Of a DNA stretch of 44,984 bases, positions 16,558 through 24,576 are shown in pieces. The notes under the pieces are model-generated. The model did no database searches, was not told the DNA's origin, and worked only from the letters and a program-made list of their open reading frames with translations. The stretch's first letter is position 1. Every line of letters begins with the position of its first letter. Origin of the DNA: Nitrososphaerota archaeon. GTDB taxonomy: Archaea > Thermoproteota > Nitrososphaeria > Nitrososphaerales > Nitrosopumilaceae. Where the stretch lies: NCBI GenBank assembly GCA_022564515.1, contig JADFLH010000005.1:1-44984 (forward strand). The letters run 5' to 3'. The position numbers were made by a program, and so were the translations under genes.

Positions 16558-16565
16558 AAATAAAG
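16558..16565 (-). promoter_or_regulatory. TATA box for the two-gene hypothetical operon
   Basis: AAATAAAG on the plus strand reads CTTTATTT on the minus strand. Its centre is 26 nt from the ATG at 16534, which decides the start of that gene in favour of a leaderless mRNA. Confidence 0.5.
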
Positions 16566-16618
16566 ATATCAAGAAATCTAGTTTAGATGGTATCAATCCA
16601 AATAAATAATACTAAAGT

Positions 16619-18406
16619 TTGAATTTTTTATTGTTGTTAGATTTTCAAGGAAAGGTTGTTCTAATTACGGGGGGTGGGACTGGAATTGGTAATGCTATTG
16701 CACGAAAATTTGTGGAAAATGGAGCAAGTGTGATTATCCTTGGAAGAAGAAAGAACCCACTGGAAGAAGCTTCAAAATCACTTGAGGAGATAATTGCAAG
16801 AGTTCAAAGTAATGCCTTTGTAAAAATATTTTCTGGAGTAGATGTTAGTGATGAAAAGTCAGTTAATCAAATGTTTGATGCATTAAAGGAATCAAACACA
16901 AATGTTGATATCGTCATTAATAATGCAGGGGTTTCAGGACCTGTAACTTGTTTTGCAAATTCTTCTTTAGATGAATTTAAGAGTACTGTAGCCATCCACT
17001 TAACAGGTACTTTTTGGATTTCTGTTCAGGCTTTAAGAGTTATGAAAAAGGGTTCTAAAATAATTACAATTTCTACATTCTTTTCCGAAGAAAGACCGCT
17101 TGAGCAGCGTCCATACAGATTTAGAGATCCATATACTGCTTCTCAAGGAGCTAAAAATAGATTAGCTGAAGCAATGTCTTGGGAGCTAATAGATCGAGGT
17201 ATAATTTCTATTGCCACAAATCCAGGACCTGTTCACTCTGATAGAATTTACAAAACAGTTTACCCTAAAGCAGCTGCAGAATTTTTGAGAGTTAGTGGTT
17301 TTGAAGATCTAAGTCCAACTGAGGTAGAGTCAGTCAGCAAAGAAATTATTCCATTATTAGGCGAGGATGAAAGTGTAATTAAAGAAGGAATTTCAAAAGC
17401 CGCTGAGCATTTTACAAAAAGCAAAGACGTAGATGTTCAGAAGATTTCTGAAACCTTCTCAAATCTTCTATATAACATTAAAACAATTGCTGAAAAAATT
17501 CAGAAAAACACTTCTAAAATGATTGCAGACGAGCAATTTCTCACACAGTCTCAAGTTGCAAAAACTGTTCTTGAACTGTGTGATGATGAATTAGCAAAGA
17601 TCCTCAATGGAAAAGTCATTCCTGGAGACAGAGTATTTTATCCTGTTAAACCACATATTTCATCATCAACTCCTTCTGTTCATCAACCAGATTTTAGTTC
17701 AAAGACTGTAGTTTTTGCAATCAACGCCACTGATAAAGCCGATTCAGAACGTGCGGAATTTTTAGCACAGAATATTGAAAAAAATGGCGGTAAAGCAGTC
17801 TGCCTAATTTCAGACAGCTGTTCAAAAGAAATTCAGAACTCAATTAGTTCAAAATTTCACTCACATATAGTCAATCTAAAAAATCCTGAGGAGATTGATA
17901 GATGGCTTGAGTCAGCAAATAATATGGGTCAAATAGCTGCCATCATAAACATTACAGGTAAAGTTCCTCAATTTTCAAAACTTGTTGAATTGTCAAGAAA
18001 AGAGTGGGATGAGTTGGTCGACAAGTTCATCAACACTCCTGCCACAGTTATTCATCGTTCCTTAGACTGTTTTGTTCCCGGAGGTGGAAAAGATCCTAGA
18101 TTGTTCAAAGACAAAACTGGAATTATTATAACGATTGGGCCTGATATGCCATCAGGCAGAATTTCTGGTACTCAAAGAGCAATTGTTGAAGTATTTCGAG
18201 GAGCTTTGAGACCATTTACCACTACTGTTAATCAAGAATTAAGCGATGTTCTAAAATCAAAAGTGAGATCATTTTTGGTTCTGCCCGGAACAATTGATGG
18301 TAAAGAACCAGATAATGAAAAGATTGTTCAGGCTATAAACTATTTTGTGTCCGAGCACGCTCCATCTTCAACATCAGTTATATTCTGTGTTGATGAAGAA
18401 AGATAA
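16619..18406 (+). CDS. Tandem short-chain dehydrogenase protein, malonyl-CoA-reductase-like
   Basis: The 595-residue protein contains two SDR (Rossmann) domains. Domain one (about 10-345) keeps TGGGTGIG (17-24), NNAG (101-104) and ISTFFS (151-156). Its catalytic segment reads YTASQGAK: Tyr172 is present, but the usual YxxxK lysine is Gln176, with Lys179 nearby. The NPGPVHSDRIY stretch (201-211) follows, then a helical insert. Domain two (about 362-595) lacks a glycine motif and active site and is probably structural. This two-SDR layout, size and the NPGPV..DRIY and AREFLR-like features recall one half of the bifunctional malonyl-CoA reductase of Chloroflexus. In a 3HP/4HB-cycle archaeon it is a candidate for malonyl-CoA or malonate-semialdehyde reduction. 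The family call is firm, the substrate is inference. TTG start. Confidence 0.8.
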   Translation: MNFLLLLDFQGKVVLITGGGTGIGNAIARKFVENGASVIILGRRKNPLEEASKSLEEIIARVQSNAFVKIFSGVDVSDEKSVNQMFDALKESNTNVDIVINNAGVSGPVTCFANSSLDEFKSTVAIHLTGTFWISVQALRVMKKGSKIITISTFFSEERPLEQRPYRFRDPYTASQGAKNRLAEAMSWELIDRGIISIATNPGPVHSDRIYKTVYPKAAAEFLRVSGFEDLSPTEVESVSKEIIPLLGEDESVIKEGISKAAEHFTKSKDVDVQKISETFSNLLYNIKTIAEKIQKNTSKMIADEQFLTQSQVAKTVLELCDDELAKILNGKVIPGDRVFYPVKPHISSSTPSVHQPDFSSKTVVFAINATDKADSERAEFLAQNIEKNGGKAVCLISDSCSKEIQNSISSKFHSHIVNLKNPEEIDRWLESANNMGQIAAIINITGKVPQFSKLVELSRKEWDELVDKFINTPATVIHRSLDCFVPGGGKDPRLFKDKTGIIITIGPDMPSGRISGTQRAIVEVFRGALRPFTTTVNQELSDVLKSKVRSFLVLPGTIDGKEPDNEKIVQAINYFVSEHAPSSTSVIFCVDEER

Positions 18407-18408
18407 AC

Positions 18409-18513
18409 ATGAAGAAATTTTCTGAACTAAAAGTAGGAGATGAATTTTTTTCTACCTGTAGTATTTCGGAAAAAGAACTTGAAGCTAGAACATATTTTCA
18501 ATCGACTCTATGA
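18409..18513 (+). pseudogene. N-terminal fragment of a MaoC-like dehydratase gene
   Basis: Two bases after the SDR stop, an ATG opens a 34-residue frame, MKKFSELKVGDEFFSTCSIS, ending EKELEARTYFQSTL. The F-x-x-L-K-V-G-D-E-F opening and the following strand and helix are typical of the first residues of MaoC/hot-dog hydratases, which are about 140 residues or more. The frame stops inside the 3' end of the convergent TauE gene, and no continuation is visible. It looks like a truncated gene that was once co-transcribed with the SDR protein. A functional mini-protein cannot be excluded. Confidence 0.5.
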
Positions 18514-19261
18514 ATAACTTTATCGCAGCGATAATGATTACTACAGTTATGAGAATTTGTAATGATCGTTCTTTAATTTCAAGAGACAGTCTAGCTCCTA
18601 TCAAACCCCCTCCGAATGCACCGACTGCCAACAATAACGACTGTAAATAATCCGGATGCCCTAAGATGCTATGAGTAATCAAACCAGAAAATGATGTAAA
18701 CAGCAAGACCAATTGAGATGTTGGTGCGGCATTTTTCATCCCCATTCCCATTGCTATTATCATGAGCGGCACGAAAATTATTCCACCTCCAATACCGAAA
18801 AAGCTAGAAATCATTCCTGCGAAAAAACTTGTTCCTATAACTAGAAGCATTACTTGTTTTGATGTATTGTAATGTTTTGATTCAAATTTTCTTCTCAAAA
18901 AAATGTATATGCTTGATGAAATTAGCACTAATACAAATAGAATTTTGAAAATTCCCGGCGTTACATCAGATGATATGTATGCACCAATTATAGTTCCTGG
19001 AATAGATAATAAACCCAGTTTAAGTCCAATAGAATATTCGATTCTTTTTTGTCGTGAATATGAAATAGTAGATGCTATTGCATTGCTAAAAGTAGCAAAA
19101 AGACTGTTGCTTGCTGCTACAGTAGGCGCAAATCCTGCAAAAGTTAGAACTGGAACCATAATTATCCCGCCTCCTAATCCAATCATTGAACCAAGTATTC
19201 CTGCAACAAATCCTAAAGGAATTAACCATAACTCTTCAATCATTTGTGTACCTGAAAACAA
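18485..19261 (-). CDS. TauE/SafE family (DUF81) membrane transporter
   Basis: The 258-residue protein has about eight hydrophobic helices and the glycine-rich repeats of the family: GFVAGILGSMIGLGGGIIMVP in the first half and GMISSFFGIGGGIIFVP in the second. The family exports or imports sulfite, sulfoacetate and related organosulfur anions; the substrate is unknown here. Starts at ATG 19261 or, seven codons in, at ATG 19243 are both plausible. Its 3' end overlaps the MaoC-like fragment by 29 nt. Confidence 0.92.
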   Translation of the reverse strand: MFSGTQMIEELWLIPLGFVAGILGSMIGLGGGIIMVPVLTFAGFAPTVAASNSLFATFSNAIASTISYSRQKRIEYSIGLKLGLLSIPGTIIGAYISSDVTPGIFKILFVLVLISSSIYIFLRRKFESKHYNTSKQVMLLVIGTSFFAGMISSFFGIGGGIIFVPLMIIAMGMGMKNAAPTSQLVLLFTSFSGLITHSILGHPDYLQSLLLAVGAFGGGLIGARLSLEIKERSLQILITVVIIIAAIKLFIESIENMF

Positions 19262-19393
19262 AACATTTCAGGCTATATGGCGTTTTTCATTAAACTTTTA
19301 AAATCATTCAGATGATTCCGATCCTAATTACTACCCAATTTTTTTCATTTATTTGCATTTTTTCCTAGGTTCAACACGTCTTTGTTATGGGAA

Positions 19394-19888
19394 TTAAATC
19401 GAGATTATTTTTAAAACTGAATTTTCACTAATTCCAAATTTGTACACAAATCCTGCTGTTACCTCTAAAATATATCGTGCCTCATTTTCACTAGAGTTGG
19501 TTCTAGTACACGTTACAGTTTCTAATGCGGATTTACAAGGTGGGACGTTTTCCTCAATGTAAACAACCTTTCCATCACTATCAAACCAGATTATATCAAG
19601 AGGAAACTGCATATTCAACATCCATAAAGAATAGAATCCAGACTCATCAAAAACAAAAATCATTCCTTCATTATATGCAAGTTGTTCTTGAAACATAAGA
19701 CCTCGGACTCTTCGCGGTTCAGTATCAGCAATTTGTACTTCTAAAACATGATCATCTACCTTAATTGTGCCCCTTGGAAATTCGACCGCTTCAAGTTTTA
19801 CGTCACTTGGAATTGAAAGAATTCCCGTTACGCCAATGATAAATGCAGCAAGAGTAATAGGAATTATAACTTGAAGCCTTGTGGGCAT
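19394..19888 (-). CDS. Membrane-anchored DUF192 protein
   Basis: The 164-residue protein has an N-terminal hydrophobic anchor (about 8-26) and a DUF192 domain with RVRGLMFQEQL, EGMIFVFDESGFYSLWMLNM, FPLDIIWFD and KVVYIEENVPPC. Length and motifs are normal for the family, whose biochemical role is not settled. A pair of cysteines (PPC and TVTC) about 10 residues apart in the extracellular domain could form a disulphide. It is a single gene. Confidence 0.9.
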   Translation of the reverse strand: MPTRLQVIIPITLAAFIIGVTGILSIPSDVKLEAVEFPRGTIKVDDHVLEVQIADTEPRRVRGLMFQEQLAYNEGMIFVFDESGFYSLWMLNMQFPLDIIWFDSDGKVVYIEENVPPCKSALETVTCTRTNSSENEARYILEVTAGFVYKFGISENSVLKIISI

Positions 19889-20100
19889 GTCTAGTAATTG
19901 ATGTTTTTCCTTTAAAATATATTAATTTATCCAAGCAATGAATAGATAGTAGAAAATACCACTGCTCAAAGTTCCACAAAATTCTCTTCTCAAATAAAAA
20001 ATCATCATCTGCCTATCTAGACAAAACAATTTCAATACATTTGTTTGAATGCTTTGCATAATCTTAGATAGAGGTGACAAAAATATTAAAAAATGAAAAA

Positions 20101-20724
20101 TTAATCGTCGTATCGTGGTAGTTTGCCGTATTTATCAAACGTTGCTTGCATTTTTTCATCTGCAAGACCATACTTCACATTAAGATTTTTTGTCACCTCG
20201 ATGAGCTCAACTCTTTTTATTGCGGCAATTTTGTTATAAGCATCTCTTGCATCTTGGTAACTTCCACCATTATCTAGAACTCTCTTCATAGCTTCTTGAG
20301 CAGTTTTTACTTTTTCTATATGATAATCAAACATACCCCAATAGACATCATGTACTCTTGTAGGCATTTTAGAAACAAAACTTGTAAATGATGCCCTAGG
20401 AGTGTATTGTTCATAATCTTTATTCATACGGCTGAGCTGTTCATCTAATTTTTGCTTTGCAATCTTTCTTTGCTCTTCAATAAATTTTTGATGTTCCTGT
20501 AACTGTTTTTGCCTCTGTTGTTTTTCAATGATTTGTTGTTTCATTATCTTTATTCCATCTAGAATTTTTTGAGCAAAAGGATTGTTCTTTAACTGGTCGC
20601 CAGAAACAACAGTAAATTCATAGTCTGTTTGTGCAAAGGTCGGATCTGAATTCATTGAGAGAATTAGGATTAGAATTGATGTAAGAGCAGGAGACATTAG
20701 GGAGGATTTTGAAAAAACACGCAT
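20101..20724 (-). CDS. Exported coiled-coil protein
   Basis: From the ATG at 20724 the protein has 207 residues. It has a signal peptide (MRVFSKSSLMSPALTSILIL, cleavage likely after FAQ), then a long Gln/Lys/Arg/Glu-rich coiled coil (about 55-115) and a helical end rich in YNKIAAIKRVELIEV. A second ATG four codons upstream is possible, but a TATA-like AAATAAA near 20750 sits about 25 nt from 20724. No family is recognised; it may be a cell-surface or periplasm-like spacer protein. Confidence 0.65.
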   Translation of the reverse strand: MRVFSKSSLMSPALTSILILILSMNSDPTFAQTDYEFTVVSGDQLKNNPFAQKILDGIKIMKQQIIEKQQRQKQLQEHQKFIEEQRKIAKQKLDEQLSRMNKDYEQYTPRASFTSFVSKMPTRVHDVYWGMFDYHIEKVKTAQEAMKRVLDNGGSYQDARDAYNKIAAIKRVELIEVTKNLNVKYGLADEKMQATFDKYGKLPRYDD

Positions 20725-20923
20725 TGTCAATATCACAAGAGAATTTTATTTAGTCATTGGTAAGAAATGAGTAGAAAGATTAAAGAATGATCACTGAGGA
20801 AATTTTGGAATTAGAAAAATTAAAACCTAAAATTGTTTGAAATGAAAATAAAACTACGCATTAATTCTATTGCCAATATGGTTTGTAAAAACAATCACAT
20901 GATTTTAAAAAATAAAGTTAGCC

Positions 20924-21286
20924 TCACAAAATTGAATTCTTAAAATCATTAATCGATGAAAAAGCGTCTCTTGTATTTTGACCAACATCGGTTATTGTGG
21001 CGCTATTATATTTTTTGTTGAGAAATCTTCCTGCTAGGATCATCGGTGCCCCAATTGCACAAGTAACTCCGGTGGGTTCTGGAACCCAAAGCATAATGAA
21101 ACCGATTTTCTGAAGCTTTTTTCCAGGCGATGGTGCTTTATGTAAGGCACCAAGTGATTTAGCAGTTTTTTTATCATCAATCCTATAAATGTCTGAATAT
21201 ATACTGGCTCTCCTTTTTACGGAATCCGAATATGCTCTAAATTTTTCAAGTTTTTTGGCTAGTGTGTCCTCCATTTCCCTTTTCAT
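20924..21286 (-). CDS. Hypothetical protein with hydrophobic hairpin
   Basis: The 120-residue protein has a basic helical N-terminus (KKLEKFRAYSDSVKRRAS). A hydrophobic centre follows, with IGFIMLWVPEPTGVTCAIGA and PMILAGRFL, which could form a membrane hairpin or buried core around WVPEPTG. The tail is polar. No family is recognised. It is divergent from the DtxR regulator, 127 nt away, so it could be a target of that regulator; this is inference from position only. Confidence 0.6.
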   Translation of the reverse strand: MKREMEDTLAKKLEKFRAYSDSVKRRASIYSDIYRIDDKKTAKSLGALHKAPSPGKKLQKIGFIMLWVPEPTGVTCAIGAPMILAGRFLNKKYNSATITDVGQNTRDAFSSINDFKNSIL

Positions 21287-21380
21287 TTTAAGGCAAAATT
21301 AGTTAAAATTCAAAGATGAAGTTTGGTCACCTGATAGTCAAGATTGCACAACACGAGAAGATTTGAAATTCTGAGATGAA

Positions 21381-21390
21381 GTATATCAAG
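21381..21390 (+). promoter_or_regulatory. TATA box of the DtxR-family gene
   Basis: GTATATCAAG has its TATAT core about 28 nt upstream of the ATG at 21414, consistent with a leaderless transcript. A second AT-rich stretch (AGTATAAATC) is only 14 nt upstream, too close to be the functional element. Confidence 0.45.
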
Positions 21391-21413
21391 TAGATAGTAT
21401 AAATCACAACTAG

Positions 21414-21884
21414 ATGAAAAAAAAAAATATTGAAAGACTAGAGTCCATAAAGGCAGCACATCGATCAGAAAGAATTGGTTCAAGTTCAAGTTCTAGAGTG
21501 GAAGATTATTTGGAAGTAATTTCTGAGTTAGTTGAGCAAAAAGGATATGCCACGACATTGGATATTTCAAGGTACATGAATGTTAGTGCCCCTAGTGTCA
21601 CAAAAATGCTACAAAAACTAGATGAGGATAGATATCTGGAATATGAAAAGTATCAAGGGATTAGCTTGACTTCCAAAGGATCCAATCTTGCGGACGGTAT
21701 ACGTCAAAAACATAAAACACTGTTAGAATTTTTTGAGATATTGGGAATTGATCATGAAATTGCAAATCAGGACGTAGAAGGAATTGAACACCATCTAAAT
21801 CCTAAAACTATCAAACAGCTCCGAAAGTTTATAACGTTTCTAAAATCAAATCCCACAATTTTGACTAACTTCAAAAATCTTTAA
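21414..21884 (+). CDS. DtxR/MntR-family metal-dependent regulator
   Basis: The 156-residue protein has an N-terminal winged helix-turn-helix (about 25-85: RVEDYLEVISELVEQKGYAT, then NVSAPSVTKMLQKLDEDRYL). A metal-binding/dimerisation helix pair follows (HKTLLEFFEILGIDHEIANQDVEGIEHHL), with the HxxxxxFF and EGIEHH ligand pattern of Mn/Fe regulators. It lacks a C-terminal SH3-like domain, so it is MntR-sized. A lysine- and serine-rich N-terminal extension of about 25 residues is unusual. Target genes are not visible beyond its neighbours. Confidence 0.88.
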   Translation: MKKKNIERLESIKAAHRSERIGSSSSSRVEDYLEVISELVEQKGYATTLDISRYMNVSAPSVTKMLQKLDEDRYLEYEKYQGISLTSKGSNLADGIRQKHKTLLEFFEILGIDHEIANQDVEGIEHHLNPKTIKQLRKFITFLKSNPTILTNFKNL

Positions 21885-23691
21885 GAAAAATCCCAATATC
21901 TTCCTGAGAAGACGCTAGCTTCATTAATCGTTTTGATGCGTCAGAACGTTTTGGAATTTTAATTTGACCTTTTCGCCCTATTCTAGAAGTAATAACGTAT
22001 TTCTCATTAACATAAACATCTGCATGCATTCCTGCGTATTCCCTACTCACAGAAAGAATTGTTGCTGTTTTTGATTCTGAAAACGTAAATGGTAATTCAT
22101 AATTTGCTGATTTTTCTTCCTTTATTTCTTTTTCTACAATATCTATGTTTACCTTGAGCATTTTTTCCAGGTTATTGATATTGGAACCGCCTCGGCCAAT
22201 TATAGATGGGATAACCTGTTTGTCTACTTTGACTTTGACACTATTCTCTGACAGTATTTCGACCTCTGCCATGGGATCAAATTTTTTGAAAGCCTCCTTA
22301 ACTTGTTGCTCTGCTAATTGTTCAATACCAAATTTTGAAGATTTTTTTGAAATAGGAACAATTACGTTTTCTTCACCGAACGTATAAATTTCATGTTCCA
22401 AATTGTGGTCCTCAAAATTTCTTACTTCTATCACTGGTCGTGCCAAATCTTGTTCTGCCATGCCGGTTGGAACTTTTACCTTTAATTCTAATTGATACAC
22501 TTGAGCAATTTTACCTTCTTTCACAAAAACCACAGTATCTAGAACATTAGGGATCATTCCAAGCTCAATTTTTCCAATGAATCTCTGAATTGCATCCAGA
22601 GGAGAATTTGCATGTACCACTCCAACCATGCCAACCCCAGCTAACCTAAGATCTGAAAATATTCCAAAATCTTCTCTTCGTCTAACTTCATCAAAAATGG
22701 TGTAATCTGGTCTTACTAGAAGCAAAATATCGGCAGTATTCTCAAAACTTCCTTCCAATCTTGTATACTGTGTAATCCCAAGGTCAACTTGCAAATCTCT
22801 TGGAGATTCAAACGTTTTAACGATTTTACCAGTTTTGTAATAAAAATTCGCAAGACTTGAAGCAAGAGTGCTTTTTCCAGATCCAGGAGGACCTGAAATA
22901 AGAATTCCTTCTGCTCTTTCAGAAAACCTAGACATTAATTTTTCTGATATTCCATATTCGGCCAATGTTAGCTTGACTATTGGATGTTCGATAGTGATTT
23001 CGTATCCATTAGAAAACGGAGGTTGAGTGATTACTATTCTATAATCTTCATATTGGATAACAAGGGCGCCTGCCTTTGAAATTTCAATGCTGCCTGAATC
23101 TGTAATTTTTGATCTTTCAAGAATCTGAGTTGCGATATTATGCAGATAGTCACGAGTTAAAACTTTCTCTTCGAGTTTTATTAATTCAAACAAACCAGGT
23201 TTTCCTCTTTTTGCAAATGGTGGTATGCCCTCTTTGAGATGAACACTCATGGTTTTTGAATCAAAGAATCTTAGGAATTCTAGTTCCTCTTTGACATGTT
23301 CTGGTTTTTGGTAGCATACATCAATTCCGATAGCTTGCGCCACCAATGATTGAGTATAATCAGAAGTGTGAAGAATAGCATTATTTTGTTTGGCTACATC
23401 TTGAATAATTGCATCAATTCTTCCACGTCCAGATAACCTCACATCATCGACACTTGGACGATTTCCCTCAAATTTGATTTTTAACCCATGTTTGCTTGAA
23501 ATTTCTTGTAGTTTTTTGATTTCCTCAAGACCAACAAACCCTTGTTCCTTTTTTTGTGCTGCTTGGGATTGTAACTCGTCTAAGACTGCCATAGGAATTA
23601 TGATTTCCATGTTTTCTAAGGAACCAGCTTCAACTTGTTTAATTACCTGTCCATTAATTATGATGCTTGTATCAACCACAATTTTAGACAA
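21871..23691 (-). CDS. PIN-ATPase-KH domain protein
   Basis: The 606-residue archaeal protein has three parts. An N-terminal PIN domain has the acidic residues D7 and D42-region (VVDTSIIING; VLDEL). A PilT/VirB11-like ATPase has Walker A GPPGSGKS (267-274), the Asp-Glu of FDEVRRRED and a conserved VVHANSPLDA. A C-terminal KH-type RNA-binding domain has IIGRGGSN (497-504). PIN nuclease plus ATPase plus KH suggests an RNA-processing or ribosome-linked function. Its 3' end overlaps the DtxR gene by 14 nt tail-to-tail. It is widely conserved in archaea, function unsettled. Confidence 0.93.
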   Translation of the reverse strand: MSKIVVDTSIIINGQVIKQVEAGSLENMEIIIPMAVLDELQSQAAQKKEQGFVGLEEIKKLQEISSKHGLKIKFEGNRPSVDDVRLSGRGRIDAIIQDVAKQNNAILHTSDYTQSLVAQAIGIDVCYQKPEHVKEELEFLRFFDSKTMSVHLKEGIPPFAKRGKPGLFELIKLEEKVLTRDYLHNIATQILERSKITDSGSIEISKAGALVIQYEDYRIVITQPPFSNGYEITIEHPIVKLTLAEYGISEKLMSRFSERAEGILISGPPGSGKSTLASSLANFYYKTGKIVKTFESPRDLQVDLGITQYTRLEGSFENTADILLLVRPDYTIFDEVRRREDFGIFSDLRLAGVGMVGVVHANSPLDAIQRFIGKIELGMIPNVLDTVVFVKEGKIAQVYQLELKVKVPTGMAEQDLARPVIEVRNFEDHNLEHEIYTFGEENVIVPISKKSSKFGIEQLAEQQVKEAFKKFDPMAEVEILSENSVKVKVDKQVIPSIIGRGGSNINNLEKMLKVNIDIVEKEIKEEKSANYELPFTFSESKTATILSVSREYAGMHADVYVNEKYVITSRIGRKGQIKIPKRSDASKRLMKLASSQEDIGIFLKDF

Positions 23692-23750
23692 CTAAGAAAA
23701 GCTGTCTATCCTACTTTTATTCATAACTAAATTGTCTGCTCAACTACATA

Positions 23751-24113
23751 TTATTTTGAAATCGTGTCTGAAATAACTTTAAGAACATTTTCATAATCAA
23801 AGGGTTTTGAAATGTGTGCTTTTGCCCCTGCCTTCAGACATTGGTTAATTATTTTTGGGTTGTCTACTGCCGTGATAATGATGATTTTTGCATCAGGGTG
23901 TGTTGGCATTAAATTTTTGATTACAGTTAAACCATCCTTTTTTGGCATAGCTAAATCCAGCAAAACAATCTCAGGTTTTAATTTAGAGTATTTTTCTATT
24001 ACCTCATCTCCATTTTTTGCTTCACCAGCCACAGTATGGTGACCAATATTCATAATATCCTTCAGTACAAGCCTTATTGCATCGGAATCATCTGCGATTA
24101 ATACTGAAACCAT
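23751..24113 (-). CDS. CheY-like single-domain response regulator
   Basis: From ATG 24113 the protein is 120 residues, MVSVLIADDSDAIRLVLKDI. It has the receiver-domain landmarks: acidic pair DD (8-9), phospho-acceptor Asp in IVLLDLAMPKKDG (about 52), Thr in IIIITAVD (about 80) and Lys in AHISKPFD (about 102). There is no output domain, so it signals by protein contact like CheY. A longer frame to 24134 lies across the TATA box and is unlikely. Next to it are an HPt gene and a histidine kinase. Confidence 0.93.
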   Translation of the reverse strand: MVSVLIADDSDAIRLVLKDIMNIGHHTVAGEAKNGDEVIEKYSKLKPEIVLLDLAMPKKDGLTVIKNLMPTHPDAKIIIITAVDNPKIINQCLKAGAKAHISKPFDYENVLKVISDTISK

Positions 24114-24136
24114 ATTAAAATCAAATAAAAACATTA

Positions 24137-24144
24137 TTTATAAA
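24137..24144 (-). promoter_or_regulatory. TATA box for the response regulator
   Basis: TTTATAAA is palindromic and sits 27 nt upstream of the ATG at 24113 on the minus strand. This gives a leaderless mRNA and shows that the regulator can be transcribed independently of the HPt gene upstream. Confidence 0.5.
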
Positions 24145-24150
24145 AATAAC

Positions 24151-24513
24151 TTATTCTAAAAATGCTGAATGTTTTGTTTTGATAGTTTTTATAAATTCGT
24201 TCATTCCCAATGTTGAATCTTGCATGAGATTTTTCATCCGTTGATTTGATTCACTGATGGTCTCAAATATCCCATCAACCATGTTGTCTTCCAGAATTTT
24301 TTTTAATAATGAATCGTTAATACTCGCAATTTCACTTATGCCTTTTTTGCCCATCATTGGTGCCAATCCTTTAATTTTATGAAGATGGTTTTTGATCTCT
24401 TGACATTTTTCCTTGATCTCATTATCATTTTTACATGAATCAAGAATTTTAGAAATGCCTTCTAACTCTTCATTGATTTCTTTTTCAGACACTTTTACAA
24501 ATTCATCTGTCAT
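24151..24513 (-). CDS. Stand-alone HPt (CheA P1-like) phosphotransfer protein
   Basis: The 120-residue all-helical protein contains NHLHKIKGLAPMMGKKGI, which fits the HxxKG phosphotransfer motif of HPt/CheA P1 domains. His45 is the probable phospho-acceptor, Lys48 and Gly49 are conserved, and the A-P-M-M-G pattern follows. It has no kinase, receiver or membrane domain. It lies between a CheY-like receiver (same strand) and a histidine kinase (divergent), so a His-Asp-His relay is likely. The domain call is by motif and context. Confidence 0.75.
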   Translation of the reverse strand: MTDEFVKVSEKEINEELEGISKILDSCKNDNEIKEKCQEIKNHLHKIKGLAPMMGKKGISEIASINDSLLKKILEDNMVDGIFETISESNQRMKNLMQDSTLGMNEFIKTIKTKHSAFLE

Positions 24514-24543
24514 ATATGTTCATGAATATTATTTTACCTGCTG

Positions 24544-24553
24544 TTTTTATATT
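24544..24553 (+). promoter_or_regulatory. TATA box for the histidine kinase
   Basis: TTTTTATATT is centred about 28 nt upstream of the ATG at 24577, fitting a leaderless transcript of the kinase. Confidence 0.45.
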
Positions 24554-24576
24554 GTAATAAATTGTAATTCTGCAGT

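Noticed and set aside
18903-19301. A 132-codon plus-strand open frame
   Set aside because: It lies antisense to the well-supported TauE gene and its translation (runs of Ile/Pro/Asn) has no protein-like pattern.
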